Positions 49,040 through 61,222 of a stretch of 64,000 nucleotides of DNA are shown piece after piece. Location of the stretch: positions 558,001-622,000 of the forward strand of contig NZ_JABWRJ020000004.1 in assembly GCF_014268935.2 (NCBI RefSeq), in the 5' to 3' direction. The notes under the pieces are model-generated. The model was not told the origin of the DNA and did no database searches. It was given only the letters and a program-made list of their open reading frames with translations. The position numbers and the translations under genes were made by a program. Numbering within the stretch: the first letter of the stretch is position 1; every line of letters starts with the position of its first letter. Origin of the DNA: Pseudomonas peradeniyensis (GTDB lineage Bacteria; Pseudomonadota; Gammaproteobacteria; Pseudomonadales; Pseudomonadaceae).

Positions 49040-49294
49040 ATGGCAAGCGGTAAAGTCAAGTGGTTCAACAATGCCAAGGGCTACGGATTCATCAACGAGG
49101 ACGGCAAGACCGATGATCTGTTCGCCCACTATTCAGCGATCCAGATGGACGGATACAAGACGCTGAAAGCCGGCCAGGCCGTGAACTTCGAGATCATCCA
49201 GGGCCCCAAAGGGCTGCACGCGACCGACATCCGAAGCGCCACCAGCAGCGTCCAGGCCAGCGCGACGAACCCGGGCAACACCGTCGAAGTCTGA
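49040..49294 (+). CDS. cspD: Cold-shock domain protein CspD
   Basis: 84 residues from ATG 49040. RNP1 KGYGFI and RNP2 DLFAHY are intact. The length and C-terminal tail (SATSSVQASATNPGNTVEV), along with position next to clpS, fit CspD, an inhibitor of DNA replication in stationary phase in E. coli. A leader of about 230 bases separates it from clpS and may carry its promoter and long 5' UTR. Confidence 0.9.
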   Translation: MASGKVKWFNNAKGYGFINEDGKTDDLFAHYSAIQMDGYKTLKAGQAVNFEIIQGPKGLHATDIRSATSSVQASATNPGNTVEV

Positions 49295-49320
49295 TCCCCG
49301 ACCTGTCTGCCGGTAAACGA

Positions 49321-49363
49321 AAAAACCGGTCGTCCCTTTAATAAAGAGGCGACCGGTTTTTTT
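49321..49363. terminator. Terminator between converging cspD and icd
   Basis: ACCGGTCG ... CGACCGGT arms with T-runs on both sides (A5 before, T7 after), so it may act for both genes. Confidence 0.85.
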
Positions 49364-49370
49364 GCCCCGC

Positions 49371-50627
<1,257 letters not shown>

Positions 50628-51087
50628 GCTGCACTACTCCGCTTTTCCTGGTGTGATTGGAAATCGTGCGATCCACTGAGCCTAAACCACATCTGCCGAC
50701 CTGCAAGCTCGCTGCCACGACAGCCGAAAAAGGACTGGAAAATCCCCCTGGCAGCCTGCGGCAACACGCCACATTGCTCCTACGTCTTTGGTCTTATAAA
50801 TGCGCTGATACCACTTCGCCTTGCTGAATAGCCCAAAGGGTTTGATATACTCCGGCGCGACCATGGGGTCATCGGGGCGAACCCTAGGAAAATGCGGCTC
50901 GCCCTTGGTCATGAATGACCGCAAAGCCTGGGTTGTTACCGCGGCCCAGCACTTGACGCTCGACTGATGCATCCACCATCACCGCTCGCAGCCTCTCGAC
51001 TTTCCGCTCATGGCGTCGCCAGGGCGAAGCGCCTACCCTGCGCACCTCGAGACTCGAGTACGCTCAGCACATAGAGAGTTAACCCGC
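50628..51087. other. Divergent promoter region of icd and idh
   Basis: 460 bases with no gene. TGA-TATACT (50843-50851) is an extended -10 box, with TTGCTG 19 bp before the -10; it reads rightward toward idh. The rest is unassigned. ATG-proximal sequence for idh has a weak ribosome-binding site (GAGAG at 51076). Confidence 0.5.
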
Positions 51088-53313
<2,226 letters not shown>

Positions 53314-53337
53314 GGTTCGCTTGACGTAACAGCACAG

Positions 53338-53361
53338 ACCCCGGCCACGCACCGGGGTTTG
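53338..53361 (+). terminator. Terminator after idh
   Basis: ACCCCGG-CCACGCA-CCGGGGT hairpin followed by TTGTGCTTTTTG, 25 bases after the stop. Confidence 0.65.
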
Positions 53362-53385
53362 TGCTTTTTGAAGTTTGTGAAATCT

Positions 53386-53460
53386 CCCGTGGGAGCGGGC
53401 TTGCCCCGCGATTGCGCTGAACCTGTATGGGCGCAATCGCGGGGCAAGCCCGCTCCCACG
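53386..53460. repeat. REP-type inverted repeats
   Basis: GTGGGAGCGGGCTTGCCCC and its inverse, flanking an inner GCGATTGCGC pair, 13 bp between arms. Confidence 0.8.
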
Positions 53461-53482
53461 CCCCCGCCATGGAGCCCACTGC

Positions 53483-53923
53483 ATGACCTGGCAACCCCAC
53501 ATCACCGTCGCCACCATCGTCGAACACGACGGCAAGTTCCTCTTCGTCGAGGAGTTCAAGGCCGGCCAGCACGTGTTCAACCAGCCCGCTGGCCACCTCG
53601 AAGCCAACGAAACCATCGCCCAGGCCGCCCTGCGCGAAACCCTCGAGGAAACCGCCTGGGAAGTCGAACTCACCGGCGTGGTCGGCATCTACCTCTATAC
53701 CGCCCCGAGCAACGGCGTCACCTACCAGCGCATCTGCTTCGCCGCCCGCCCGCTGCGCCATCACCAGGACCTGGCGCTGGATAGCGACATCGTCCGCGCC
53801 GTGTGGCTGACCCGCGACGAGCTGCTGGCCGAGCCGTCGCGCTGGCGCAGCGAGCTGGTACCGCGCTGCCTCGACGATTACCTGGCAGGCCCGCTGCACA
53901 GCCTCGAGTTGCTGCGCGACTGA
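53483..53923 (+). CDS. nudJ: Nudix hydrolase, NudJ-like
   Basis: 146 residues. The Nudix box is GHLEANETIAQAALRETLEETAWEV; the metal-binding REx2EE is intact, while the Gly of the usual REUxEExGU is Ala. The N-terminus resembles E. coli NudJ (WQPHITVATIVEHDGKFLFVEE). NudJ hydrolyses thiamine and nucleotide pyrophosphates. Position next to mnmA is conserved. Ends 60 bases before mnmA. Confidence 0.85.
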   Translation: MTWQPHITVATIVEHDGKFLFVEEFKAGQHVFNQPAGHLEANETIAQAALRETLEETAWEVELTGVVGIYLYTAPSNGVTYQRICFAARPLRHHQDLALDSDIVRAVWLTRDELLAEPSRWRSELVPRCLDDYLAGPLHSLELLRD

Positions 53924-53939
53924 CGCCAGCCCGCGGGTT

Positions 53940-53948
53940 TGATAGAAT
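53940..53948 (+). promoter_or_regulatory. Probable mnmA promoter, extended -10
   Basis: TGA-TAGAAT at 53940-53948, an extended -10 box 35 bases before the mnmA start; no convincing -35. Confidence 0.45.
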
Positions 53949-53982
53949 CGGCGTTTTTCCCCTCTGATACACATCGGTAGCC

Positions 53983-55107
53983 ATGACCAGCCCAGCACTC
54001 AAAGACCCCGCCAAGACCCGCGTCATCGTCGGCATGTCCGGCGGCGTGGACTCTTCCGTCTCCGCCCTTCTGCTCATCGAGCAGGGCTACCAGGTGGAAG
54101 GTCTGTTCATGAAGAACTGGGAAGAGGACGACGGCACCGAATACTGCACCGCCCGCGAAGACCTGGCCGACGCCCAGGCCGTGTGCGACCGCATCGGCAT
54201 CAAGCTGCACACCGCCAACTTCGCCGCTGAATACTGGGACAACGTGTTCGAGCACTTCCTCGAGGAGTACAAGGCCGGCCGCACGCCCAACCCGGACATC
54301 CTCTGCAACCGCGAGATCAAGTTCAAGGCGTTCCTCGACTACGCCCTGTCCCTGGGCGCCGACCTGATCGCCACCGGCCACTACGTGCGCCGCCGCGACA
54401 CAGGCGAGCTGACCGAGCTGCTCAAGGGCCTGGACCCGAACAAGGACCAGAGCTACTTCCTGCACGCCGTCGGCGGCAAGGAAATCGCCCGCACCCTGTT
54501 CCCGGTCGGCGAACTGGAAAAGCCCGAGGTACGGGCCATCGCCGAGAAACACGGCCTGGCCACCGCCAAGAAGAAGGATTCCACCGGCATCTGCTTCATC
54601 GGCGAGCGCCGCTTCAGCGATTTTCTCAAGCAGTACCTGCCGGCCCAGCCCGGCGAGATCCAGACCACCGAGGGTGAGGTGATCGGCCAGCACCATGGCC
54701 TGATGTACCACACCATCGGCCAGCGCCAGGGTCTGGGCATCGGCGGCCTGAAGGACGCCGGCGACGAGCCGTGGTACGTGCTGGAAAAAGACCTCTCGCG
54801 CAACGTGCTGGTGGTCGGCCAGGGCAACGAGCACCCGTGGCTGTTCTCCCGTGCCCTGCTGGCCTCGGAGATCTTCTGGGTCAACCCGATCGACCTGTCC
54901 AGCCCGCGCCGGCTGACCGCCAAGGTGCGCTACCGCCAGGGCGACCAGCAGTGCACCCTGGAACGCACCGAGAGCGGCTACCGCGCCGTGTTCGACGAGC
55001 CGCAGCGCGCCGTGACCCCGGGCCAGTCGGTGGTGTTCTATGACGGCGAGGTATGCCTGGGCGGCGGTGTGATCGAGATCGCCGAGCCGTGGAGCCCGCG
55101 TCGATGA
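53983..55107 (+). CDS. mnmA: tRNA 2-thiouridylase MnmA
   Basis: 374 residues. PP-loop GMSGGVDSSVSA at 14-25, first catalytic Cys in PNPDILCNREIKF, second in GICFIGERRF. It makes 2-thiouridine at position 34 of tRNA Glu, Gln and Lys using sulfur passed on by TusE, which is encoded 20 kb upstream. Its stop overlaps the hflD ATG (ATGA). Confidence 0.97.
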   Translation: MTSPALKDPAKTRVIVGMSGGVDSSVSALLLIEQGYQVEGLFMKNWEEDDGTEYCTAREDLADAQAVCDRIGIKLHTANFAAEYWDNVFEHFLEEYKAGRTPNPDILCNREIKFKAFLDYALSLGADLIATGHYVRRRDTGELTELLKGLDPNKDQSYFLHAVGGKEIARTLFPVGELEKPEVRAIAEKHGLATAKKKDSTGICFIGERRFSDFLKQYLPAQPGEIQTTEGEVIGQHHGLMYHTIGQRQGLGIGGLKDAGDEPWYVLEKDLSRNVLVVGQGNEHPWLFSRALLASEIFWVNPIDLSSPRRLTAKVRYRQGDQQCTLERTESGYRAVFDEPQRAVTPGQSVVFYDGEVCLGGGVIEIAEPWSPRR

Positions 55108-55730
55108 ATAACCTTCAGGAGCAGTTGGTCGCCCTGGGCGGCGTGTTCCAGGCCGCGGTGCTGGTCGACCGCATTGCCCGTACCGGCCAGGCCAGCGAAG
55201 CCAACATCGGTTGCATGCTCGGCAGCCTGCTGGTGCGCGACCCGAAGGACACCCTGGAGGTGTTCGGCGGCGACGACCTCAACCTGCGTGACGGCTACCG
55301 CGCGCTGGTCGGCGCCCTGGAGCGCGACCCCAGCAGCCTGCAACGCGAGCCGCTGCGCTATGCCCTGTCGATGCTGGGCCTGGAGCGCCAGTTGAACAAG
55401 CGTGGCGACATGCTCGACACCATCGGCAACCGCCTGCCGCAGATCCAGTCCCAGGCCGAGCATTTCGGCCTGGTTCACGAAAACGTCATCGCTTCCAGCG
55501 GAGCCTTGTACCAGGACACCCTGAGCACCCTGCGCCAGCGCATCCAGGTACACGGCGACATGCGTTTCCTGCAGCAGGCCAGCAATGCCTCGAAGATCCG
55601 CGCCCTGCTGCTGGCCGGCATCCGCGCCGCGCGCCTGTGGCGCCAGCTGGGCGGGCACCGCTGGCAGCTGGTGTTCAGCCGCCGCAAGTTGCTCAATGAA
55701 CTGTACGGGATGATGCGTACCGCTGATTGA
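55104..55730 (+). CDS. hflD: High frequency lysogenization protein HflD
   Basis: 208 residues. GVFQAAVLVDRIARTGQASEANIGCMLGSLLVRDP and the following helical sequence match the HflD family. In E. coli HflD binds lambda CII and affects lysogeny; its normal function is unclear, its gene is always beside mnmA and purB. All-helical, membrane-associated. Coupled to mnmA by ATGA. Confidence 0.95.
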   Translation: MNNLQEQLVALGGVFQAAVLVDRIARTGQASEANIGCMLGSLLVRDPKDTLEVFGGDDLNLRDGYRALVGALERDPSSLQREPLRYALSMLGLERQLNKRGDMLDTIGNRLPQIQSQAEHFGLVHENVIASSGALYQDTLSTLRQRIQVHGDMRFLQQASNASKIRALLLAGIRAARLWRQLGGHRWQLVFSRRKLLNELYGMMRTAD

Positions 55731-55744
55731 CGGGCGTACATCGG

Positions 55745-55868
55745 CCCCTGTGGGAGCGGCCTTGCGTCGCGATGGACCGCAACGCGGTCCCAGGGGCTCG
55801 AACTTGACTCAATATTGTTGGGGCTGCTGCGCAGCCCTTTCGCGACACAAGGCCGCTCCCACAGGGCC
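55745..55868. repeat. REP-type inverted repeats
   Basis: CCCTGTGGGAGCGGCCTTG and its inverse at the ends, with inner palindromes (GACCGCAACGCGGTC and GGCTGCTGCGCAGCC). Between hflD and purB. Confidence 0.8.
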
Positions 55869-55976
55869 CACAGTTTGCTGAATACTGGCCCGACCTTTGG
55901 TCAGCCACCCGACTCGGGCGCGATTTTCATGTATGATATGCGCCCTTCCAAAAGCCTGACTGTCCGAGAACACCCC

Positions 55977-57347
55977 ATGCAGCTCTCCTCGCTCACTGCG
56001 GTTTCCCCTGTAGACGGCCGTTATGCCGGCAAAACCCAGGCCCTGCGCCCCATCTTCAGCGAATTCGGCCTGATCCGTTTCCGCGCCCTGGTCGAAGTAC
56101 GCTGGCTGCAGCGCCTGGCCGCCCACCCGCAGATCGGCGAAGTGCCGGCGTTCTCCGCCGAAGCCAACGCCGTGCTGGACAGCCTGGCCACCGATTTCAA
56201 GCTCGAGCACGCCGAACGCGTCAAGGAAATCGAGCGCACCACCAACCACGACGTCAAGGCCATCGAGTACCTGCTCAAAGAGCAGGCGGCTCAACTGCCT
56301 GAGCTGGCCAAGGTCAGCGAATTCATCCACTTCGCCTGCACCAGCGAGGACATCAACAACCTGTCCCACGCCCTGATGCTGCGCGCTGGCCGTGATGAAG
56401 TGCTGCTGCCGCTGATGCGCCAGATCGCCGAATCCATCCGCGCCCTGGCCCACGCCCACGCCGAAGTGCCGATGCTGTCGCGCACCCACGGCCAGCCGGC
56501 CTCGCCGACCACCCTGGGCAAAGAGCTGGCCAACGTCGTCTACCGCCTGGAGCGCCAGATCGCCCAGGTGGCCGCCGTGCCGCTGCTGGGCAAGATCAAC
56601 GGCGCCGTGGGCAACTACAACGCCCACCTGTCGGCCTACTCGCAGATCGACTGGGAAGCCAATGCCCGTGCCTTCATCGAAGACGAGCTGGGTCTGGTGT
56701 TCAACCCCTACACCACGCAGATCGAGCCGCACGACTACATCGCCGAGCTGTTCGACGCCATCGCCCGCTTCAACACCATCCTCATCGACTTCGACCGTGA
56801 CGTCTGGGGCTACATCTCGCTGGGCTACTTCAAGCAGAAGACCGTCGCCGGCGAAATCGGCTCCTCGACCATGCCGCACAAGGTCAACCCGATCGACTTC
56901 GAGAACTCCGAAGGCAACCTGGGGATCGCCAACGCGCTGTTCCAGCACCTGGCCAGCAAGCTGCCGATCTCGCGCTGGCAGCGCGACCTGACCGACTCCA
57001 CCGTGCTGCGCAACCTGGGCGTGGGCTTCGCCCACAGCGTCATCGCCTACGAAGCCAGCCTGAAGGGCATCGGCAAGCTGGAAGTCAACGCCGCCCGCAT
57101 CGCCGCCGACCTGGACGCCTGCTGGGAAGTCCTGGCCGAGCCGATCCAGACCGTGATGCGCCGCTTCAACATCGAGAACCCCTACGAGAAGCTCAAGGAG
57201 CTGACCCGTGGCAAGGGCATCACCCCTGAAGCACTGCTGACCTTCATCGACGGCCTGGACATGCCAGCCGAAGCCAAGGCCGAGCTCAAGCAACTGACTC
57301 CTGCCACCTACATCGGCAACGCGGTAGCCCAGGCCAAACGCATCTGA
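55977..57347 (+). CDS. purB: Adenylosuccinate lyase
   Basis: 456 residues from ATG 55977. The fumarase/aspartase signature is GSSTMPHKVNPIDFENSEGN with its catalytic Ser; the other active-site parts are TTNHDVKAIEYLL and TSEDINNLSHALML. It acts twice in purine synthesis, on SAICAR and adenylosuccinate. TATGAT (55932-55937) may be its -10 box. A terminator follows. Confidence 0.97.
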   Translation: MQLSSLTAVSPVDGRYAGKTQALRPIFSEFGLIRFRALVEVRWLQRLAAHPQIGEVPAFSAEANAVLDSLATDFKLEHAERVKEIERTTNHDVKAIEYLLKEQAAQLPELAKVSEFIHFACTSEDINNLSHALMLRAGRDEVLLPLMRQIAESIRALAHAHAEVPMLSRTHGQPASPTTLGKELANVVYRLERQIAQVAAVPLLGKINGAVGNYNAHLSAYSQIDWEANARAFIEDELGLVFNPYTTQIEPHDYIAELFDAIARFNTILIDFDRDVWGYISLGYFKQKTVAGEIGSSTMPHKVNPIDFENSEGNLGIANALFQHLASKLPISRWQRDLTDSTVLRNLGVGFAHSVIAYEASLKGIGKLEVNAARIAADLDACWEVLAEPIQTVMRRFNIENPYEKLKELTRGKGITPEALLTFIDGLDMPAEAKAELKQLTPATYIGNAVAQAKRI

Positions 57348-57363
57348 CCTGCGCTCCGCGCTT

Positions 57364-57390
57364 AACGCCCGGCCTGGCCGGGCGTTTTTA
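57364..57390 (+). terminator. Terminator after purB
   Basis: AACGCCCGGC-CTG-GCCGGGCGTTTTTATT hairpin. Confidence 0.9.
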
Positions 57391-57428
57391 TTCCCGTACG
57401 AAAACTAAGTTTTTTCAATAGGTTGAAC

Positions 57429-58595
57429 ATGAATTCTGATACTCCACTGCAACTGTTGGGCGGCCTCACGGCCCGTGAATTCCTGCGCGACTACTGGCAG
57501 AAGAAGCCGCTGCTGGTGCGCCAGGCCTTCCCCGACTTCGTCAGCCCCATCGACGCCGACGAGCTGGCCGGCCTGGCCCTGGAAGAAGAAGTCGAGTCGC
57601 GCCTGGTGCTCGAGCACGGCGAGCGCCCGTGGGAGCTGCGCCGCGGCCCGTTCGCCGAGGACGCCTTCGCCGACCTGCCCGAGCGCGACTGGACCCTGCT
57701 GGTGCAGGCGGTTGACCAGTTCGTGCCGGAAGTCGCCGAGCTGCTCGAAGAATTCCGCTTCCTGCCCAGCTGGCGCATCGACGATGTGATGATCAGCTAC
57801 GCGGCGCCCGGCGGCAGCGTCGGCCCGCACTTCGACAACTACGACGTGTTCCTGCTGCAGGGCGACGGCACGCGCAACTGGAAAGTCGGGCAGATGTGCA
57901 ACAGCGACAGCGCGCTGATCGACCACGCCGACCTGCGCATCCTGGCCGACTTCGAGCAGAGCGAGGAGTGGACCCTGGAGCCGGGCGACATGCTCTACCT
58001 GCCGCCGCGCCTGGCCCACTACGGCGTTGCCGAGAGCGAGTGCCTGACCTACTCGGTAGGCTTCCGTGCCCCGAGCGCCGCCGAAGTGCTGACCCACTTC
58101 ACCGACTTCCTCGGCCAGTTCCTGCCCGATGAAGAACGCTACAGCGACGCCGACGCCCAGCCGGTCAGCGACCCGCACCAGATCCAGCACGATGCCCTCG
58201 ACCGCCTCAAGGCGCTGATCGACAAGCACATGGCCGACAAGGACCTGCTGCTGACCTGGTTCGGCCAGTTCATGACCGAGCCGCGTTATCCCGAGCAGGT
58301 GGTAGGCGAAGAGCTAAGCGAGCAGGAGCTGCTCGACTACCTCGGCCAGGGCGCCATCCTGATCCGCAACCCGAGCGCGCGCCTGGCCTGGTCGGAGTTC
58401 GGCGACGACCTGCTGCTGTTCGCCAGCGGTCGCAGCTGCCCGCTGCCAGGCAAACTGCGCGAACTGCTGAAGCTGATCTGCTCCGCCGACGCCCTGCACA
58501 GCGAGAACCTTGGGCAGTGGCTGGAGGACGAAGACGGCCTGATGCTGGTACAACAGCTGGTCATGCAAGGCAGCCTGGGATTCGCCGATGAATAA
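57429..58595 (+). CDS. roxA: Ribosomal protein L16 arginine hydroxylase (YcfD/RoxA)
   Basis: 388 residues from ATG 57429. JmjC-type cupin: iron ligands His134 and Asp136 in GPHFDNYDV and His197 in RLAHYGV, equivalent to H125, D127 and H187 of E. coli YcfD. The enzyme uses oxygen and 2-oxoglutarate to hydroxylate an arginine of L16. The C-terminal winged-helix part (LAWSEFGDDLLLFASGRSCPLPGKLRELLKLI) is usual. The stop overlaps the GNAT gene. Confidence 0.93.
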   Translation: MNSDTPLQLLGGLTAREFLRDYWQKKPLLVRQAFPDFVSPIDADELAGLALEEEVESRLVLEHGERPWELRRGPFAEDAFADLPERDWTLLVQAVDQFVPEVAELLEEFRFLPSWRIDDVMISYAAPGGSVGPHFDNYDVFLLQGDGTRNWKVGQMCNSDSALIDHADLRILADFEQSEEWTLEPGDMLYLPPRLAHYGVAESECLTYSVGFRAPSAAEVLTHFTDFLGQFLPDEERYSDADAQPVSDPHQIQHDALDRLKALIDKHMADKDLLLTWFGQFMTEPRYPEQVVGEELSEQELLDYLGQGAILIRNPSARLAWSEFGDDLLLFASGRSCPLPGKLRELLKLICSADALHSENLGQWLEDEDGLMLVQQLVMQGSLGFADE

Positions 58596-59022
58596 GATCA
58601 GTGTTCGACTGGCCGACTGGCACAAGGACAACGCCGACATCCACCGCATCCGCAGCGCCGTGTTCGTCGCCGAGCAGCACGTGCCGCCGGAGCTGGAATT
58701 CGACGCCGAGGACCCGACCGCCGTGCACTTCCTGGCCATGGAGGGCGACTACCCGATCGGTACCGCCCGCCTGCTGCCCGACGGCACCATCGGCCGGGTC
58801 TCGGTGCTCAAGGACTGGCGCGGCCTGAACGTGGGCGACGCGCTGATGCGCGCGGTGATCGTCGAGGCGCAGAACCGCGACCTCAAGCAGCAGATGCTCA
58901 GCGCCCAGGTGCACGCCACGCCGTTCTACGAACGCCTGGGGTTCCGCGTGGTCAGCGAGGAGTTCCTCGAGGCCGGCATCCCGCACGTGGACATGGTTCG
59001 CGACTCGCGCGAGATGGCCTGA
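58588..59022 (+). CDS. GNAT family N-acetyltransferase
   Basis: 144 residues, ElaA/GNAT-like. The N-terminus has HRIRSAVFVAEQHVPPELEFDAEDP; the acetyl-CoA part is GRVSVLKDWRGLNVGDALMRAVI, followed by HATPFYERLGFRVVSEEFLEAGIPHVDM. Substrate unknown. Overlaps the end of roxA by eight bases, so cotranscription is likely. Confidence 0.85.
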   Translation: MNKISVRLADWHKDNADIHRIRSAVFVAEQHVPPELEFDAEDPTAVHFLAMEGDYPIGTARLLPDGTIGRVSVLKDWRGLNVGDALMRAVIVEAQNRDLKQQMLSAQVHATPFYERLGFRVVSEEFLEAGIPHVDMVRDSREMA

Positions 59023-59047
59023 GCAACGGGCCGGCTGCCGCCGGCCA

Positions 59048-59110
59048 TCGCCGGCAAGCCGGCTCCCACAACGAACGGCGCTGTACCTGTGGGAGCCGGC
59101 TTGCCGGCGA
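59048..59110. repeat. REP-type inverted repeats
   Basis: TCGCCGGCAAGCCGGCTCCC and its inverse, another Pseudomonas REP type, between the GNAT gene and the lipase gene. Confidence 0.8.
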
Positions 59111-59135
59111 AAGGGCCGCCCAGCGGCCCCCTGGG

Positions 59136-60986
59136 TCAGGCAATCACGATCTGCCCATCCCCCACCCCCTGAGCCGAGATCCCCACCAGCGTCACGCTGT
59201 CCCCGCCGAACTTCAGCACCAGGTCATCGCCAACCTGGCTGGCATGGGCACGCCAGTCCGGCGCCGCCGTGCCGCCGTCCACGCCAATGAACACCAGCCG
59301 GTCCTGCCCGGTGAAGTCCAGCACCCGGTCCTGGCCGAAATGCTCGCTGAACAGGAAGGTGTCGCGCCCCGCGCCGCCAATGAGCACATCGTTGCCCGCG
59401 CCACCCACCAGCACGTCATTGCCAGCGCCGCCCTGCAGCCGATCATCACCGCCGAGGCCAAACAGCCACTGGCCCTGATTGCCGGCCACCAGCTGGTCGC
59501 CGGCCTGGGTGCCATTGAGCGAGGATGCGTAGGGCGTGACCTTGCCGCTCTCGAACAGACCCTGCGCCGCGACCCCGTGGCTGACCTCCTTGCTGAAGAT
59601 CAGCAGGCTCGACTCCTTGCTCACCAGGTTCTCGACATTGCGCACCAGGCTGATGCCGCCCTGGGCGTCACGCACGTACAGCATGCCCTCGCCGTCCCGG
59701 GCGATGCTCAGGTTGGCCAGGGCGTCCTGCAGCTTCAGGGTGTCCTGGCCGGCACCGCCGTCGATCAGGTTGAAGCCGCCGTCGTCGCGGAAGGTATCGT
59801 TGCCGGCGCGGCCTTCGAGGTAGTCGTTGCCGCGCCCGCCGTGGATCAGGTCGTCCTGCTCGGAGCCGATGATGAAGGTGCTGCCCTTGTGCGGCTCGGC
59901 ATTGCGGTTGAGGTCCTCGACCCAGGTCGAGCCTCGGGTGACATCGGACAGGTTGCTGACCACGATGGTCGAGTCGCGGCTGGTCCATTGATAGAACGAC
60001 GACCCCAGCACCCGGCCAAGGCCATCGGCGTAGGCCGTCGGCAGGTGCGACAGCCAGGTGGCGATGTTGCCGATGGAGAACGGCAGCAGGTTCCAGGCGT
60101 CGGAGGCGTAGTGGTCGTTGAAGTTGACAATGTTGTTGGTGGCCGAAGCCTTGGCGCCGTCGTGCACGCCCAGGGTGCCCCAGGTCGCCGAGGTGCCGTC
60201 GAGCACGCGGAACACCGGGTCGTTTTCGTAGCCGATATTGAGCACCTTGCTGGCATCGGCGGCCTGGGTCGGCGAGGCGAAGGCGACGTAGCGCGCATCC
60301 TGGTAGAAGCCGCCCCAGCGCGAGCCGCTCAGATCGGCCAGGCTGTTGACCGCCAGGCCGCCGAGGCTGTGACCACTGACGGTGACATCGGCGCCGCTCA
60401 GACCGTTGGCCTTGGCGAAAGCCGCCACATCGGCGAGCAGTTGCCCGAATGCGTTACCGGCGTAGTCGCGGGCATATCCGGCCGGGCCGATCGCCGCCAG
60501 CAGGTCGTTGATGGCGTCACCGATGGTGTCGCCCAGCAGGTTCTCGCGCGGCCCGCTGGTGCCGCGGAAGGCGATGCCGATGCCGCTGAGTTGGCCGGCG
60601 GCATCGTAGCGGCCGAGGATTTCCACCTGCGCCGAGGTGTAGCCCGGCGCTTCGCCGTGGAAGGTGCCACGGCCGTCGGTCTTGCCCTGGTAGCCCAGTT
60701 GCGCCGCGCTGATCGGCGTCCAGCCGGCGGCCTTGACCTGGGCCAGGGCGCGGGCTTCGGAGTCGGGGTTCCAGGGAATGCCGGGGATCACACCCTGGCT
60801 GTCGGTGCCACCGATCAGCGCCTTGACCAGGGTGGCCGGCAGGCCCAGGCCGAAGCCGTGCTTCTGGTAGCCGGCGCTGAAGCCATCGTCGATGCCATGG
60901 TAGGCATAGGTGGCCAGGGCCATGGCATCTTTATAGAGCGAGGAAGAGGCAGTGCTGTCGAGCTGTCGGTAATCGAAAACGGGCAT
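59136..60986 (-). CDS. Extracellular family I.3 lipase (RTX)
   Basis: 616 residues from ATG 60986, no signal peptide. The N-terminal lipase domain has the nucleophile in SGHSLGG (Ser207) and oxyanion-region segments as in Pseudomonas fluorescens lipase and polyurethanases. RTX nonapeptide repeats (GGAGNDVLVGGAGNDVLIGGAGRDTF and others at about 400-420 and 560-590) bind calcium. The C-terminal end (LVGISAQGVGDGQIVIA) is the type I secretion signal. No ABC exporter genes are adjacent. Confidence 0.9.
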   Translation of the reverse strand: MPVFDYRQLDSTASSSLYKDAMALATYAYHGIDDGFSAGYQKHGFGLGLPATLVKALIGGTDSQGVIPGIPWNPDSEARALAQVKAAGWTPISAAQLGYQGKTDGRGTFHGEAPGYTSAQVEILGRYDAAGQLSGIGIAFRGTSGPRENLLGDTIGDAINDLLAAIGPAGYARDYAGNAFGQLLADVAAFAKANGLSGADVTVSGHSLGGLAVNSLADLSGSRWGGFYQDARYVAFASPTQAADASKVLNIGYENDPVFRVLDGTSATWGTLGVHDGAKASATNNIVNFNDHYASDAWNLLPFSIGNIATWLSHLPTAYADGLGRVLGSSFYQWTSRDSTIVVSNLSDVTRGSTWVEDLNRNAEPHKGSTFIIGSEQDDLIHGGRGNDYLEGRAGNDTFRDDGGFNLIDGGAGQDTLKLQDALANLSIARDGEGMLYVRDAQGGISLVRNVENLVSKESSLLIFSKEVSHGVAAQGLFESGKVTPYASSLNGTQAGDQLVAGNQGQWLFGLGGDDRLQGGAGNDVLVGGAGNDVLIGGAGRDTFLFSEHFGQDRVLDFTGQDRLVFIGVDGGTAAPDWRAHASQVGDDLVLKFGGDSVTLVGISAQGVGDGQIVIA

Positions 60987-61222
60987 TGGTTTACATCCCT
61001 GTTGTTCTTGTAGGAAGGACACCCCAGCGACATCGTCCAGTGACACGACTGGCGGGCGAAAGGCAAAGCTGGCACGCAATTGCCGAATCGTCCAACCCCA
61101 AGGGGTGACTACCCTGCCAAACATGCGGGCGAAAAACCTGTACATGCATACAGATAAAGCTTGCCTGCACGCCCTGGCTTGCGCATCCTAGTGCCCATCT
61201 TCCGTGATCAAGCGTTTCGGCC

